Made by a program: the position numbers and the translations under genes | From: a virus | Direction: 5' to 3' (one strand) | Length of the DNA stretch: 64,000 nucleotides | Virus record (IMG/VR): IMGVR_UViG_3300042479_001767 | Coordinates: 1 to 64,000 of that record | In this document: one piece after another, positions 7,527 to 16,171 of the stretch | How the letters are laid out: each line of letters begins with the position of its first letter | Position numbering within the stretch: position 1 is the first letter of the stretch | Notes under the pieces: generated by a model | What the model saw: only the letters and a program-made list of their open reading frames with translations | What the model was told of the DNA's origin: nothing | Databases searched by the model: none

Positions 7527-10500
7527 TTAGTCAATCCAAGTGATATTTACATCAAGTTTTGATGGATTCTTCTTGTTTTGGCTTACAACTGTTTTTGAGT
7601 AGTTTCCACAATCATAACAGAATGTATTATTTTTAACCTTATGTGCTTCTCTATTTCCACACTTAGGGCAAATCATACCAATTGGTAATCTTTTTTCGGT
7701 TGTTTTATCAAAATCTGGCATTGCTGTTCTAAGATAAACATCGGAATCAACTGTAGCAGCCAATCTGTACATAGCTTTGTATGATGCCATTGGCGCCATA
7801 GCACCAGGAGCTCCCATAGGTGGAGCAGGAGGAACTTCAGTTGGTGCAGTTGCAGCACCTAATCCCATGTCTTCTCCCATGCCTAAATCAGGTAACTCTT
7901 CTGCGCCTTTTCCATTGCTTCCCATTGAGACAAGTTCAATCGATTGAAGAACCTTGTATGTGGTACCACATGCTTGGCAATCTGCATTTGATTCAGAAAT
8001 GTTTACATCATCAGAGCCACAAACTGGACAAACTGAACCCCAAGGCTTGATTGCACCAGGCTCAGAGATTTGATCATTAGGATCAGATGCATTCATCTCA
8101 TCCCCACCAGTCATAGCACTGATACCTAAATCTCCACCTGGAACAGCAGATGCATCTGGTGCAGGTTGACCAAGATTAGGATCTACAGGACCTGCAGGAG
8201 GAGCTGCCGGTGTCATGCCCGGAACTTGTGCATATTTGAGAAGAATTTGATTTCTCTTAGCTTCTCTTGATGCTTTGGCAGATGCTGTCATAACAACAAC
8301 TGGTTCTTCAGTAATCTCGCCAACTGACTCATGTCCAGCATCATGTTCGGACATCATGGAATCAGAACCATTTGAAACATCAAATGATTTTGTTGATCTT
8401 GTTGAAACAGTAGCAGTTACGTCACCATTAGCAGTGACAATCAAATCTGTGAATGAGAAAGTATTTGGATCTACTGTAAAACCATGCTCTTGAAGTACAG
8501 ATATAGCCTTTTGCTTGAATGTTTCTTCAAATGCATCATCAGAAGGATTAACGCCCTCTAAATCATCTTTTGTGCATACAAATCTCAAGCATTCAGATTT
8601 ATCTTGAGTTACTTGAATACCAGCAGTTCTTTCTGAGGATCTTTTGATTTGAATTGCCTTAGTTAGTAATTTCTCAGCCAAATCATAATCTTCAACAAGT
8701 CTCTTAGCAGCTACAACAATTGATTTTGTAGGAATGTCAAAGTTAGTTGAATAATCAGCGAGCCAACCAATAACATTGTTGTCAATATTGTCAGCAGATG
8801 CAGTTCTTACTCCCCAGAAATCTCTTCTTTCTCTGGATCTAAGTCTAGCATCGGTGGAAGATGCTGTTTTAGCTCTGGTGATAGCAGCAATCATTTGTTT
8901 TTCTGGCATTGATTGCATACTGTCGATAACTTCACTAGGTGTAGTTCCAGTTTCTTCACTTGCCATAGCGCCTGCAGAAATGACAGACTTTATTGCTTCT
9001 TTGGATGGTAACTTTTCATCTTTATCAACAGCTGATTGAAGAGCAGATTTTAATTCTTCTGTTTTAGAAGAAGGAGCTTCAACATCTAAGCCTTCAGAAG
9101 GTACGCTAACGTCCATCATTAATGAACCAATAATGTTCATAATGCCTTCTTTGGTAATTGCGCTATCTTCTGCTACTACTGCGATTGCATCCGCCAAGTC
9201 TTTAGCAGTGATAGTTGATGTTACTGCATCACCAAGTTGCTTGAGAATAGCAGCAACTGAATTATCAGGTTCTACATCTTTGCTGAAGAAGTCAGCATTA
9301 TCAGCTTCATCTGCTCTCATTTCACTTCCTGCAGCAGAGGTGCCAATCATTTCAGGCAACATTGGTTCTTCTGCAAGCATTTGTGCAACTTTGATGATTT
9401 TGTCAGGAGTTTCCATTGCAGAAACAACAGATCTACCAAGTGCATTAATTGTTGCAGACATAATTTCATGAGCAGATGCAGAACCTTCAGTTCTACTTTC
9501 AGAAAGTCTCTTTTCAATTACTTCTGTAGGAACGCCTTTAGCAACTTCAGCAACTAATTCTGTAAGAGTTTTCATAACTTCAGAATCTTTTACTCTATGT
9601 GCATAAAGTCCAGCTTCACCTAGTAAAATTTCTTTTACATCTTCAGCGCCTTTACCAGTTTGTTTGGATTCAAGTAATTCTTCTCTTACTTTATTCATAA
9701 CACCAGTATTTTTGCTTTTGACACCATCTTGAAGATTGTCGTAAGTTTCACCAGTTCTTACTTCTTCAAGTTGCTCTTGTCTTGATTCAAGTCTTTCTTT
9801 GACATCAAGCAATGCAGTTCTTACAAAACCAGAATATTGATTTAATAATTCTGCAGCAACTTTAGTACCTTGACCATTCTCCATCATGTTAAGTTGAGAT
9901 TCAGTCAAAATAGGCTCCCAGCTATTTCTCTTGCCGTTGGTAAATCCTGTGATGGAACCATCTGTAGAGAGAACAACTTTATTTCCTGCAGCATCTTCGA
10001 CTTTAAAATCGATAGTTACAGCAGCAGCAAGCTTTTTTCTTTGTTCTGATGCGATTTTTGCAAAATGATCCATTTCGTTTCTGCCCTCCGCCCCATTATT
10101 TTTTGGCGTGTTATTTTTGATATTTTTGTTTCGTTCATTAGCTACTCTAATGACTGATTCAATACTGCTTTGAACATCTCTTGAATATCCAATAGAATTC
10201 TTAAGTTCTAAAAGACTTTGTGAAAATGACAAAACTTTATTTGTTTTCTCAGGTGTTTTATACCCATTACTTGCAAACACTTCTCTAGAACCATCATTTG
10301 ATGCCCATACAAAATGAAGATCAGATGATGCTAGTGCTACACCGCCACCTACAGGAGATGTTTCTTGCGGTAAAGATAAATCCATTACTCTTCCAACATT
10401 TCCCATTGGAGAATAATTAGCAAGACCTACAGGCGCTGCAGCTTGTGGAGCTTGTTGAACTGCTTGTTGAGTTTGACCTTGATTTAATGGTTGTGGTCTT

Positions 10501-11711
10501 TGACCAGAACCAACATCAACACCATCATCAATCATGTCTTGCATAGTTGCCTGTAAATCAGACATAGCTTTAGTTACTTTTTGAACATGCGTGAGGTCAA
10601 TATTGTCTTTTCTTGCAAACATGTTCATCACAGCAACTTCTAAGAAGTTTAATGCAAGGTTGATCATATCCAAGATGTTTAAACCACTTCTTGGATCAAT
10701 ACCCAAAGCATTCAAAATTGCAGCCACTGTAGAGTTTTGACTTGCTCCTGGACCTGCTAAAAGTTGACCACCAACCAAGTTGCCTGGCGATTGTGCCAAT
10801 TTCAATGCAGTGTTTGTCGCAGACATTGCCGATCTTAAGAAATTGTCGTATTCAGATCTTAATTCTGGATTTACTGGAGCACCTTGATGAGCTAAAACAA
10901 TACTTGATTTGATTTGTTCAGCTTTCTTTTCAAGATTTTCTGCTTGATTTAAAACATCATCAACATCATAAATTTCTTGAATTTCACAAGCTTCAAAAGC
11001 ACCATCGCCTACACAAGAAAGCTCTATAAACTTTAAATTGTAGTTTTCTTCGTAAACTTTTTTGCCTGTAGTTGGATGGGTTTTACCCTTGTGTTTTTTT
11101 AAGCATTCACAATAATCTTTGACATCGTATGCTTTGTTGCCACATTTTGAGCATGTTCCGTAATCAACAGAACATCCCATAGACACATCGTGAATGATTC
11201 CAGTTCTGATATTTCTAGCAATATCAGGATATGCTTCTTCATCTACGAAGAAGGTACAATATACACAATTTTCTTTATCATCCCACTCTGCATAAACTAC
11301 CATCCCTTTGGCTTGTTCAATGTCATCGTTTTTGTGATTTGTATAAATTGGAACCCCTTCAAATGTCTTATATGCAGGTAACTTTTTTCCTTGAATATCT
11401 CTTTCTTTTAAAAGTTCTTCTTTAGAAAAATAATCTCCATTTGCATTGCAAATGTCTGCATCTATAGCTCTAGCTCTGACCCAAAGAAGTTTAGCGCCCT
11501 GACGAGCTTTCATTTCTTTGACAATATCAAAGTCTTTATATTTTTCTAAAACATCTTTGGGATCTGCATATAAAGATTGCAAACCAATTTTTGCAGCCTC
11601 TCTCATTTGTGATGAGGCTGTCCTAAGCATATGCTCTCTGGCTATATTTCTATCTTGTTCATTTAAGAAACTATCAATTGTGATAGCTCCGCCTTTTGCA
11701 ATCCTATACAT
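7527..11711 (-). CDS. Giant head protein with N-terminal prohead protease-like domain
   Basis: A 1394-residue protein. Residues 78-185 match the HK97/T4-type prohead protease plan: NANGDYF, then YTNHKND with H126, a GMVVYAEWDD strand, and GIIHDVSMGCSV with S177 as candidate nucleophile. A CxxC/CxC zinc insertion (C187, C190, C201, C203) follows. The long remainder is Gln/Ala-rich and helical with several TEKxL-xxxR-like repeats (for example I732-R740). The C-terminus has two zinc ribbons, C1228/C1231 with C1245/C1248, and C1348/C1351 with C1365/C1368. Usual prohead proteases have about 200-300 residues, so this looks like a protease fused to a scaffold/core protein. AGAGGA lies before the ATG. 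Protease function is inferred from motif order; the His/Ser pair is what I can see. Confidence 0.55.
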   Translation of the reverse strand: MYRIAKGGAITIDSFLNEQDRNIAREHMLRTASSQMREAAKIGLQSLYADPKDVLEKYKDFDIVKEMKARQGAKLLWVRARAIDADICNANGDYFSKEELLKERDIQGKKLPAYKTFEGVPIYTNHKNDDIEQAKGMVVYAEWDDKENCVYCTFFVDEEAYPDIARNIRTGIIHDVSMGCSVDYGTCSKCGNKAYDVKDYCECLKKHKGKTHPTTGKKVYEENYNLKFIELSCVGDGAFEACEIQEIYDVDDVLNQAENLEKKAEQIKSSIVLAHQGAPVNPELRSEYDNFLRSAMSATNTALKLAQSPGNLVGGQLLAGPGASQNSTVAAILNALGIDPRSGLNILDMINLALNFLEVAVMNMFARKDNIDLTHVQKVTKAMSDLQATMQDMIDDGVDVGSGQRPQPLNQGQTQQAVQQAPQAAAPVGLANYSPMGNVGRVMDLSLPQETSPVGGGVALASSDLHFVWASNDGSREVFASNGYKTPEKTNKVLSFSQSLLELKNSIGYSRDVQSSIESVIRVANERNKNIKNNTPKNNGAEGRNEMDHFAKIASEQRKKLAAAVTIDFKVEDAAGNKVVLSTDGSITGFTNGKRNSWEPILTESQLNMMENGQGTKVAAELLNQYSGFVRTALLDVKERLESRQEQLEEVRTGETYDNLQDGVKSKNTGVMNKVREELLESKQTGKGAEDVKEILLGEAGLYAHRVKDSEVMKTLTELVAEVAKGVPTEVIEKRLSESRTEGSASAHEIMSATINALGRSVVSAMETPDKIIKVAQMLAEEPMLPEMIGTSAAGSEMRADEADNADFFSKDVEPDNSVAAILKQLGDAVTSTITAKDLADAIAVVAEDSAITKEGIMNIIGSLMMDVSVPSEGLDVEAPSSKTEELKSALQSAVDKDEKLPSKEAIKSVISAGAMASEETGTTPSEVIDSMQSMPEKQMIAAITRAKTASSTDARLRSRERRDFWGVRTASADNIDNNVIGWLADYSTNFDIPTKSIVVAAKRLVEDYDLAEKLLTKAIQIKRSSERTAGIQVTQDKSECLRFVCTKDDLEGVNPSDDAFEETFKQKAISVLQEHGFTVDPNTFSFTDLIVTANGDVTATVSTRSTKSFDVSNGSDSMMSEHDAGHESVGEITEEPVVVMTASAKASREAKRNQILLKYAQVPGMTPAAPPAGPVDPNLGQPAPDASAVPGGDLGISAMTGGDEMNASDPNDQISEPGAIKPWGSVCPVCGSDDVNISESNADCQACGTTYKVLQSIELVSMGSNGKGAEELPDLGMGEDMGLGAATAPTEVPPAPPMGAPGAMAPMASYKAMYRLAATVDSDVYLRTAMPDFDKTTEKRLPIGMICPKCGNREAHKVKNNTFCYDCGNYSKTVVSQNKKNPSKLDVNITWID

Positions 11712-11763
11712 AAAATTTCCTCTTTTATGCTCAAACTAATTCCTTTAGTTCTACCTAAATAAT

Positions 11764-11774
11764 GTTTTTACCTG
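11764..11774 (-). promoter_or_regulatory. Shared CAGGTAAAAAC element upstream of the protease-scaffold gene
   Basis: This is the second identical copy of CAGGTAAAAAC, read on the minus strand directly after the portal terminator and about 50 bp before the start of the 1394-codon gene. It is followed by ATTATTTAGG. Position and identity with the copy at 7474-7484 suggest a late promoter or other transcription signal. Confidence 0.35.
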
Positions 11775-11782
11775 TAAAAATT

Positions 11783-11806
11783 AAACCCGTCGAAATCGAC
11801 GGGTTT
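11783..11806 (-). terminator. Terminator after the portal gene
   Basis: A perfect 11-bp stem (AAACCCGTCGA and its complement) with a 2-nt apparent loop, followed on the minus strand by TTTAATTTTTA. It stands 29 bp after the portal stop. It has the same design as the hairpin at 35105-35128. Confidence 0.85.
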
Positions 11807-11835
11807 AGGAAAATAACTCCAAACAATAAAATTAT

Positions 11836-14136
11836 TTATAAAACAATTTGCCCATTAGGTTGAAAATTTGATCTTTTCTTTATAGCATTTACAATAACAT
11901 TTATACAATCTTGTGGATGATCATTTAATTCTTTATCTGTAAATCTGACAATAATCCAACCATGAGATGCCAAGTCGGTGTCTCTTCTTTTATCTCTTGC
12001 TATTTTTTCTGGGTTATTGTGCCAAATTTCACCATCTGCTTCAACACCTATTCTCAAAGCTGGGATTGCAGCATCAAGTTGAAAATCTTGTGTGTTTCCA
12101 GCTGAATATTGTGCATACAATGGATATGGCATATTGATTGACATCAACATTCCATAAAGTTTTTTCTCTAATGATGTAAACAACTGTGGATTGTTTGTCT
12201 GCATTTTCTTTTTAGCAGCAGTTCTAATGTTTTCATCTTCATCAACAGAAAATCTATTAAGTTCAATTTTAGCTTCATGATTTAACGGGCTAGAAGTGTC
12301 TCCGCCAAAGAAAGGCGTATACATATTTCCATACAACCCATCATATTCATCAGGTAGTCTTCCCAAGTAGCCTCTGCCATTTACAGGAACTAAAGACTTG
12401 ATAAACCCTTCATGCGCAGCAGATTTATATCTTTTGCTAGCTAAACGTTTAGTTGTTCCATCAAAATGAATTTGCATTTTTTCATCAACAATTTCATTAA
12501 TCATCGAAGATGCTAATCTATAGTTTTCATCTCTTGAATTAGCAAGTGGTGGCGCTAATCCTGGTGCGCCCATTCCTGACATATCAGGAGCTTGCTGTGC
12601 TCCAAAACCTTGACCTGAAACTGGACCTGATTGAATGTTCATGCTGAATTCAGGAACACCATAATTTGGATCCTTCATGAATGTTGCACCTTGTTCAAAT
12701 CTCAATCTTTCAATTTCTTGATCGACATCTAAACCGAATGCTTCAATTAATGAAACATTTGAAACTACTCCATTTTGGTTGGCTGTTACAAGTGTTTGAA
12801 GTTTATTAGTTTCATCTCTTAATTCCAAAGAATTGAATTTGATTTTAGGATAAATGATTTCGTCTTGTCCTCTTTCGCCTTCAACTACAAATCCATTCCA
12901 CTGAGAAACTGGCTTAAATATTTTTTGTTCTATCCAGTTAGCAACTTCATGTCTCCAAGTTTCAATTCTTTGCTCCATTGCAAGAAGACCAACTTGACCA
13001 GCTGAGTATGCAGGACCTTCTCCAGTTAATAACACTTTACTAAGCATCATTCCATCTAGAAGTTCATTTTCGATTAATTCAAATTGATTGGAGATATCAT
13101 AAATTTTTCCACTAGCTCCATACCATTCTAAATCAAAGTTATGGTGAGTAACAAGTGTAAGGTTAGGGTCATTTGCCAAAGATGACAATTCATCTTGAAC
13201 GCTATCAATATCTTCTTGAGATGCAGGACGAGTATCAGAGCCTATTTTGACAACCTTAACAGGAATGATTAATCTTTCAGCAATTATATATTGAGCCTGT
13301 CTAAGTTTATCTTTGTAAGTTAATGTTTGAAACAATGGTCTTACAATAGATGTGCCATAATCTTCCCAAGGATTAGAGCCATATTTAAAATGATGAATTG
13401 ATATTGGGTTTAATTTGATTGGTTCACCCTTTTGTATCAATCTCTTTACACCATCAGGGATATTTTCATATACTTCTTTTGGGCTACGTTCTGTGACAAT
13501 TCTTACTTCTTCTGCAGATGGTCTGTAAGAATATGATCCATGTTGATCAATCATCCCTGGAGATTTTAAAACACTGTCAGGATTTAGGATAGAACATGAT
13601 TTCCAAGTGGCTCCGTCATGTTGACATTCTTCGCCTTTTTCATTGTCCCAGTTTGATCCAAAACAATGAGGGCAATCAATTGACATTAATACGAATGCAT
13701 CACCCAATAAATAATAGACTTTGGAAATCTCCGGGAGCCATTTTTGGAAATTTAAAACTTCAATTAATTTTTCAAAATAGTCTTTTACATAAGTGGAAGA
13801 ACACTCAAGTTTCCATCCTGAAAATGGATAAGTAGCATAAAAATTTATTCCAGCAGCAACTTTAGGTTCATTATTTTTCCACCAGTTTGCCCAAAGATAT
13901 ACTTCACGTCGAGCATTTGGAATCTGAAAAGATGAAGGAGTTAAGAACGGTGAATAAAAGTTAGGAGAAGTGGTTACTGAATTTACAGATGCTTGCCTTA
14001 CATTAGGACCTGGACCTTGAGAAACTCTGCTAGTGGCATGATTTCTTTTTTCAGTAACATCACTTATTGTTGTTTCACCAATTACTGATTTTGCTGATGA
14101 TTTGATAGCAGCTGCCAATGAAAGTCTATTTGCCAT
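11836..14136 (-). CDS. Portal protein with C-terminal Vsr/DUF559-like nuclease domain
   Basis: A 766-residue protein. Residues 1 to about 500 have portal features: REVYLWANWWKNNEPKVAAGI, a Cys/His insertion (CPHCFGSNW...CQHDG...C), the wing/clip region HHFKYGSNPWEDYGTSIVRP, and the stem helix segment LLDGMMLSKVLLTGEGP. After a linker, residues about 665-760 form a second domain with the DUF559/Vsr-type endonuclease pattern: D688, VEADGE (E699, D701), WH (H706), RDKRRD (714-719) and GWIIVRF (726-732). One uninterrupted frame covers both. Portal proteins are usually 400-600 residues, so the extra domain accounts for the length. There is no ribosome-binding site; a TTTACC-17-TATAAT promoter ends 7 nt before the ATG. 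It forms the DNA-entry ring of the head. Confidence 0.85.
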   Translation of the reverse strand: MANRLSLAAAIKSSAKSVIGETTISDVTEKRNHATSRVSQGPGPNVRQASVNSVTTSPNFYSPFLTPSSFQIPNARREVYLWANWWKNNEPKVAAGINFYATYPFSGWKLECSSTYVKDYFEKLIEVLNFQKWLPEISKVYYLLGDAFVLMSIDCPHCFGSNWDNEKGEECQHDGATWKSCSILNPDSVLKSPGMIDQHGSYSYRPSAEEVRIVTERSPKEVYENIPDGVKRLIQKGEPIKLNPISIHHFKYGSNPWEDYGTSIVRPLFQTLTYKDKLRQAQYIIAERLIIPVKVVKIGSDTRPASQEDIDSVQDELSSLANDPNLTLVTHHNFDLEWYGASGKIYDISNQFELIENELLDGMMLSKVLLTGEGPAYSAGQVGLLAMEQRIETWRHEVANWIEQKIFKPVSQWNGFVVEGERGQDEIIYPKIKFNSLELRDETNKLQTLVTANQNGVVSNVSLIEAFGLDVDQEIERLRFEQGATFMKDPNYGVPEFSMNIQSGPVSGQGFGAQQAPDMSGMGAPGLAPPLANSRDENYRLASSMINEIVDEKMQIHFDGTTKRLASKRYKSAAHEGFIKSLVPVNGRGYLGRLPDEYDGLYGNMYTPFFGGDTSSPLNHEAKIELNRFSVDEDENIRTAAKKKMQTNNPQLFTSLEKKLYGMLMSINMPYPLYAQYSAGNTQDFQLDAAIPALRIGVEADGEIWHNNPEKIARDKRRDTDLASHGWIIVRFTDKELNDHPQDCINVIVNAIKKRSNFQPNGQIVL

Positions 14137-14143
14137 AACAAGT

Positions 14144-14172
14144 ATTATACCAGAGTTTTATTAGACGGTAAA
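14144..14172 (-). promoter_or_regulatory. Sigma-70-type promoter of the portal gene (leaderless type)
   Basis: On the minus strand TTTACC, a 17-bp spacer and a perfect TATAAT lie inside the end of the upstream 133-codon gene. The portal ATG begins 7 nt after the -10 box and has no Shine-Dalgarno sequence, so a leaderless transcript is expected. Confidence 0.55.
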
Positions 14173-14546
14173 TTGTCATAAAAAACTGAAGGATCGCCTT
14201 TACCAGAATTGTACTGTATGGTTCCTTCACCATTTTTCATACTCATCCCGCCTTTGCCCTTTTCAACTTGCAACATGTTTATTGAGTCTTCTTCGTAATG
14301 TCTTCCATTTTCAAGTTGACTTTGCAAAGTTTGAAATCTAGGGTCATTAGCCTCTATATCAGATTGTGGAACATCTTGAACAATTTTTTCGAATAATTGA
14401 GATTGATTTGTTTTGGAATCAATATAAAAGTCATCTAAAGATCTTCCTTGGTCTAAAAGAAACTTAATCATTTCTCCTGACATTTCAGGTTTTTGAGGAT
14501 TTATTACTCCCCCGCCAATTCCATCTTTAGCAATTCTGTACCACAT
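14145..14546 (-). CDS. Hypothetical protein, 133 aa, head gene cluster
   Basis: I do not recognise this 133-residue protein. It is hydrophilic, with an N-terminus MWYRIAKDGIGGG that echoes the MYRIAKGGA start of the 1394-residue head protein. The shared MYRIAK-type start may be a common sorting or processing tag of head proteins. The C-terminus is Gly/Lys-rich and disordered-looking. It lies one base downstream of the 540-codon gene and 8 bp before the portal gene, and its 3' end contains the portal promoter. A virion or assembly role is inferred from position only. Confidence 0.6.
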   Translation of the reverse strand: MWYRIAKDGIGGGVINPQKPEMSGEMIKFLLDQGRSLDDFYIDSKTNQSQLFEKIVQDVPQSDIEANDPRFQTLQSQLENGRHYEEDSINMLQVEKGKGGMSMKNGEGTIQYNSGKGDPSVFYDNLPSNKTLV

Positions 14547-14547
14547 A

Positions 14548-16170
14548 TTAATACTCTAAATTACTTTTTCGTTTATCTTCTAATAAGGTATCTATGCCAG
14601 CATCTTTTAACTTATTGACAAAATCTTCTAATTCTTCTTCAGAATAAAGATCATAATAATCTTCTTCTTCTAAAAGTGCTTCAATTGAAGCATCAATATC
14701 TTTGTCATTCTTGATAGTTCTTCTATCTTCTAATTGTTCGTTTTTTGGCTTGATATCTTTAGGATTATTGCGTGATTCTTCTAATTTTTCATCTAGTTTG
14801 ACATCTTTTTTAGCTGTTTTATTTAAAAGATGTGAGATTGAATCTTCAGAACCATCTCCTGCCTCATCATTGATTTCTTTCTTGATGTCAATAGCATTTG
14901 AAGAAAAATCATTTAATTGTTTAGCAAAAGACTCATCCATTTCATCTTTGTGAGAATATAATGAATCTTTCCCAAGCTGTTCTTGTCTTGTCTTCATTAA
15001 TTCATCACCAGATGTGTGTAATTTTTCAATCAATTCATTTAAAAAATCTTTTTTAGGCTCATTGGTTCTTGGCAATTGATTTTCAATTGTTTTATCAGTA
15101 ATTGATTGAGCTTTCTTCACTGTCTTTTCAACATTTCTGTGACCTGAAGATTCTAATCTCTTTTCAATAGATTCTTCTGGAAGTGAATCTCTTTTATAAC
15201 CTTTTTGATTTTTTTCAAATCTTGTTTCAAAAGGTATTTCACCTTCTGTTAATTTCTTAGATCTTTCGCCTTCGTTGAGTTCAAGAGCATTCGCTTCATT
15301 GTCAGGATGCTTGTGAACATTCAATCTTGCCATGACTTGTTCTTGTGGCTGGAATGATACTTTCAACCATGCTTCATATGCACAAGATACAGTGCCATCT
15401 TTTGCTAATCTTGAGTCAATACAATGATCTCTACATTTGCTGACTTCCATTGGAACAGCGCTTTTGTATCCTTGAAATATGCCTTTAGGGCATAATAAAT
15501 AAGGTTCATTGAATTGAGTTTGTAAAGTTGTATATGCAACTCTTACATTTGAAGAAGGTGTAATTGATTCAAATTGATTTCTGATAATTGCAATAGCTTT
15601 TGAATAATTGAATGAATCACCTTTTAAGACATGATTTCTTGCTGTTTTGATCATTGAGGAATTATTAGATTCTACAACCTTAAGTAATTCATCAAGAGTT
15701 TCTAATGCATCTAATTGCCAAGACCCTCTAGATTTATCTTCTAGTTTGTATGCAACTTTTTCAAATTTGATAGCTTCAGAATCATGTCCTGCTGCATTTT
15801 GCAATGAATTGTATGCATGTCTAAGTAATGCACATACTTGTGAATTTCTAATGTTCATAAGCTTGTTCAAATCCGAGGAGACTTTAATGATCGCTTCATT
15901 TGGTCTCAATTTTCTCATTTTATTAATTTTGCCTGGACCATCCATTTCAAAAAATGCTTTGACCAAAGCGTCATCAATATCAAAATCTTTTTCCATTAAT
16001 TTTCCAAATATTGATTCGGATGGAATAAAACTTCTTTTTGATATATGTTCTTGAAGCGAAGCTACTTCATCTTGTAGCAATTTGATCAAACCTTCTGCTC
16101 CAATTTTGCCCATTATTTTTTCAGCAACATCTGGGTTATGAGAATGCAATTTGATCTTATAGCTATCCAT
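14548..16170 (-). CDS. Hypothetical helical protein with four-Cys module and TEKxL-type repeats, 540 aa
   Basis: An unrecognised 540-residue protein. Residues 1-220 are predicted helical. A cysteine module follows: C227, then C246-x3-C250 (SKCRDHCIDSR) and C263 in DGTVSCAYEAWL, probably a zinc site. From about 300 to the end it is charged and disordered, with short repeats such as IEKRLESSGHR (335-345), IENQLPRTNE (362-371) and similar EKLEESR/EQLEDRR segments near the C-terminus. The same style of repeat occurs in the 1394-residue protein, suggesting that both contact one partner. TTAGGAAATT provides the ribosome-binding site. It lies between two head-cluster genes of unknown function and is probably structural or a chaperone. 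Confidence 0.6.
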   Translation of the reverse strand: MDSYKIKLHSHNPDVAEKIMGKIGAEGLIKLLQDEVASLQEHISKRSFIPSESIFGKLMEKDFDIDDALVKAFFEMDGPGKINKMRKLRPNEAIIKVSSDLNKLMNIRNSQVCALLRHAYNSLQNAAGHDSEAIKFEKVAYKLEDKSRGSWQLDALETLDELLKVVESNNSSMIKTARNHVLKGDSFNYSKAIAIIRNQFESITPSSNVRVAYTTLQTQFNEPYLLCPKGIFQGYKSAVPMEVSKCRDHCIDSRLAKDGTVSCAYEAWLKVSFQPQEQVMARLNVHKHPDNEANALELNEGERSKKLTEGEIPFETRFEKNQKGYKRDSLPEESIEKRLESSGHRNVEKTVKKAQSITDKTIENQLPRTNEPKKDFLNELIEKLHTSGDELMKTRQEQLGKDSLYSHKDEMDESFAKQLNDFSSNAIDIKKEINDEAGDGSEDSISHLLNKTAKKDVKLDEKLEESRNNPKDIKPKNEQLEDRRTIKNDKDIDASIEALLEEEDYYDLYSEEELEDFVNKLKDAGIDTLLEDKRKSNLEY

Positions 16171-16171
16171 T

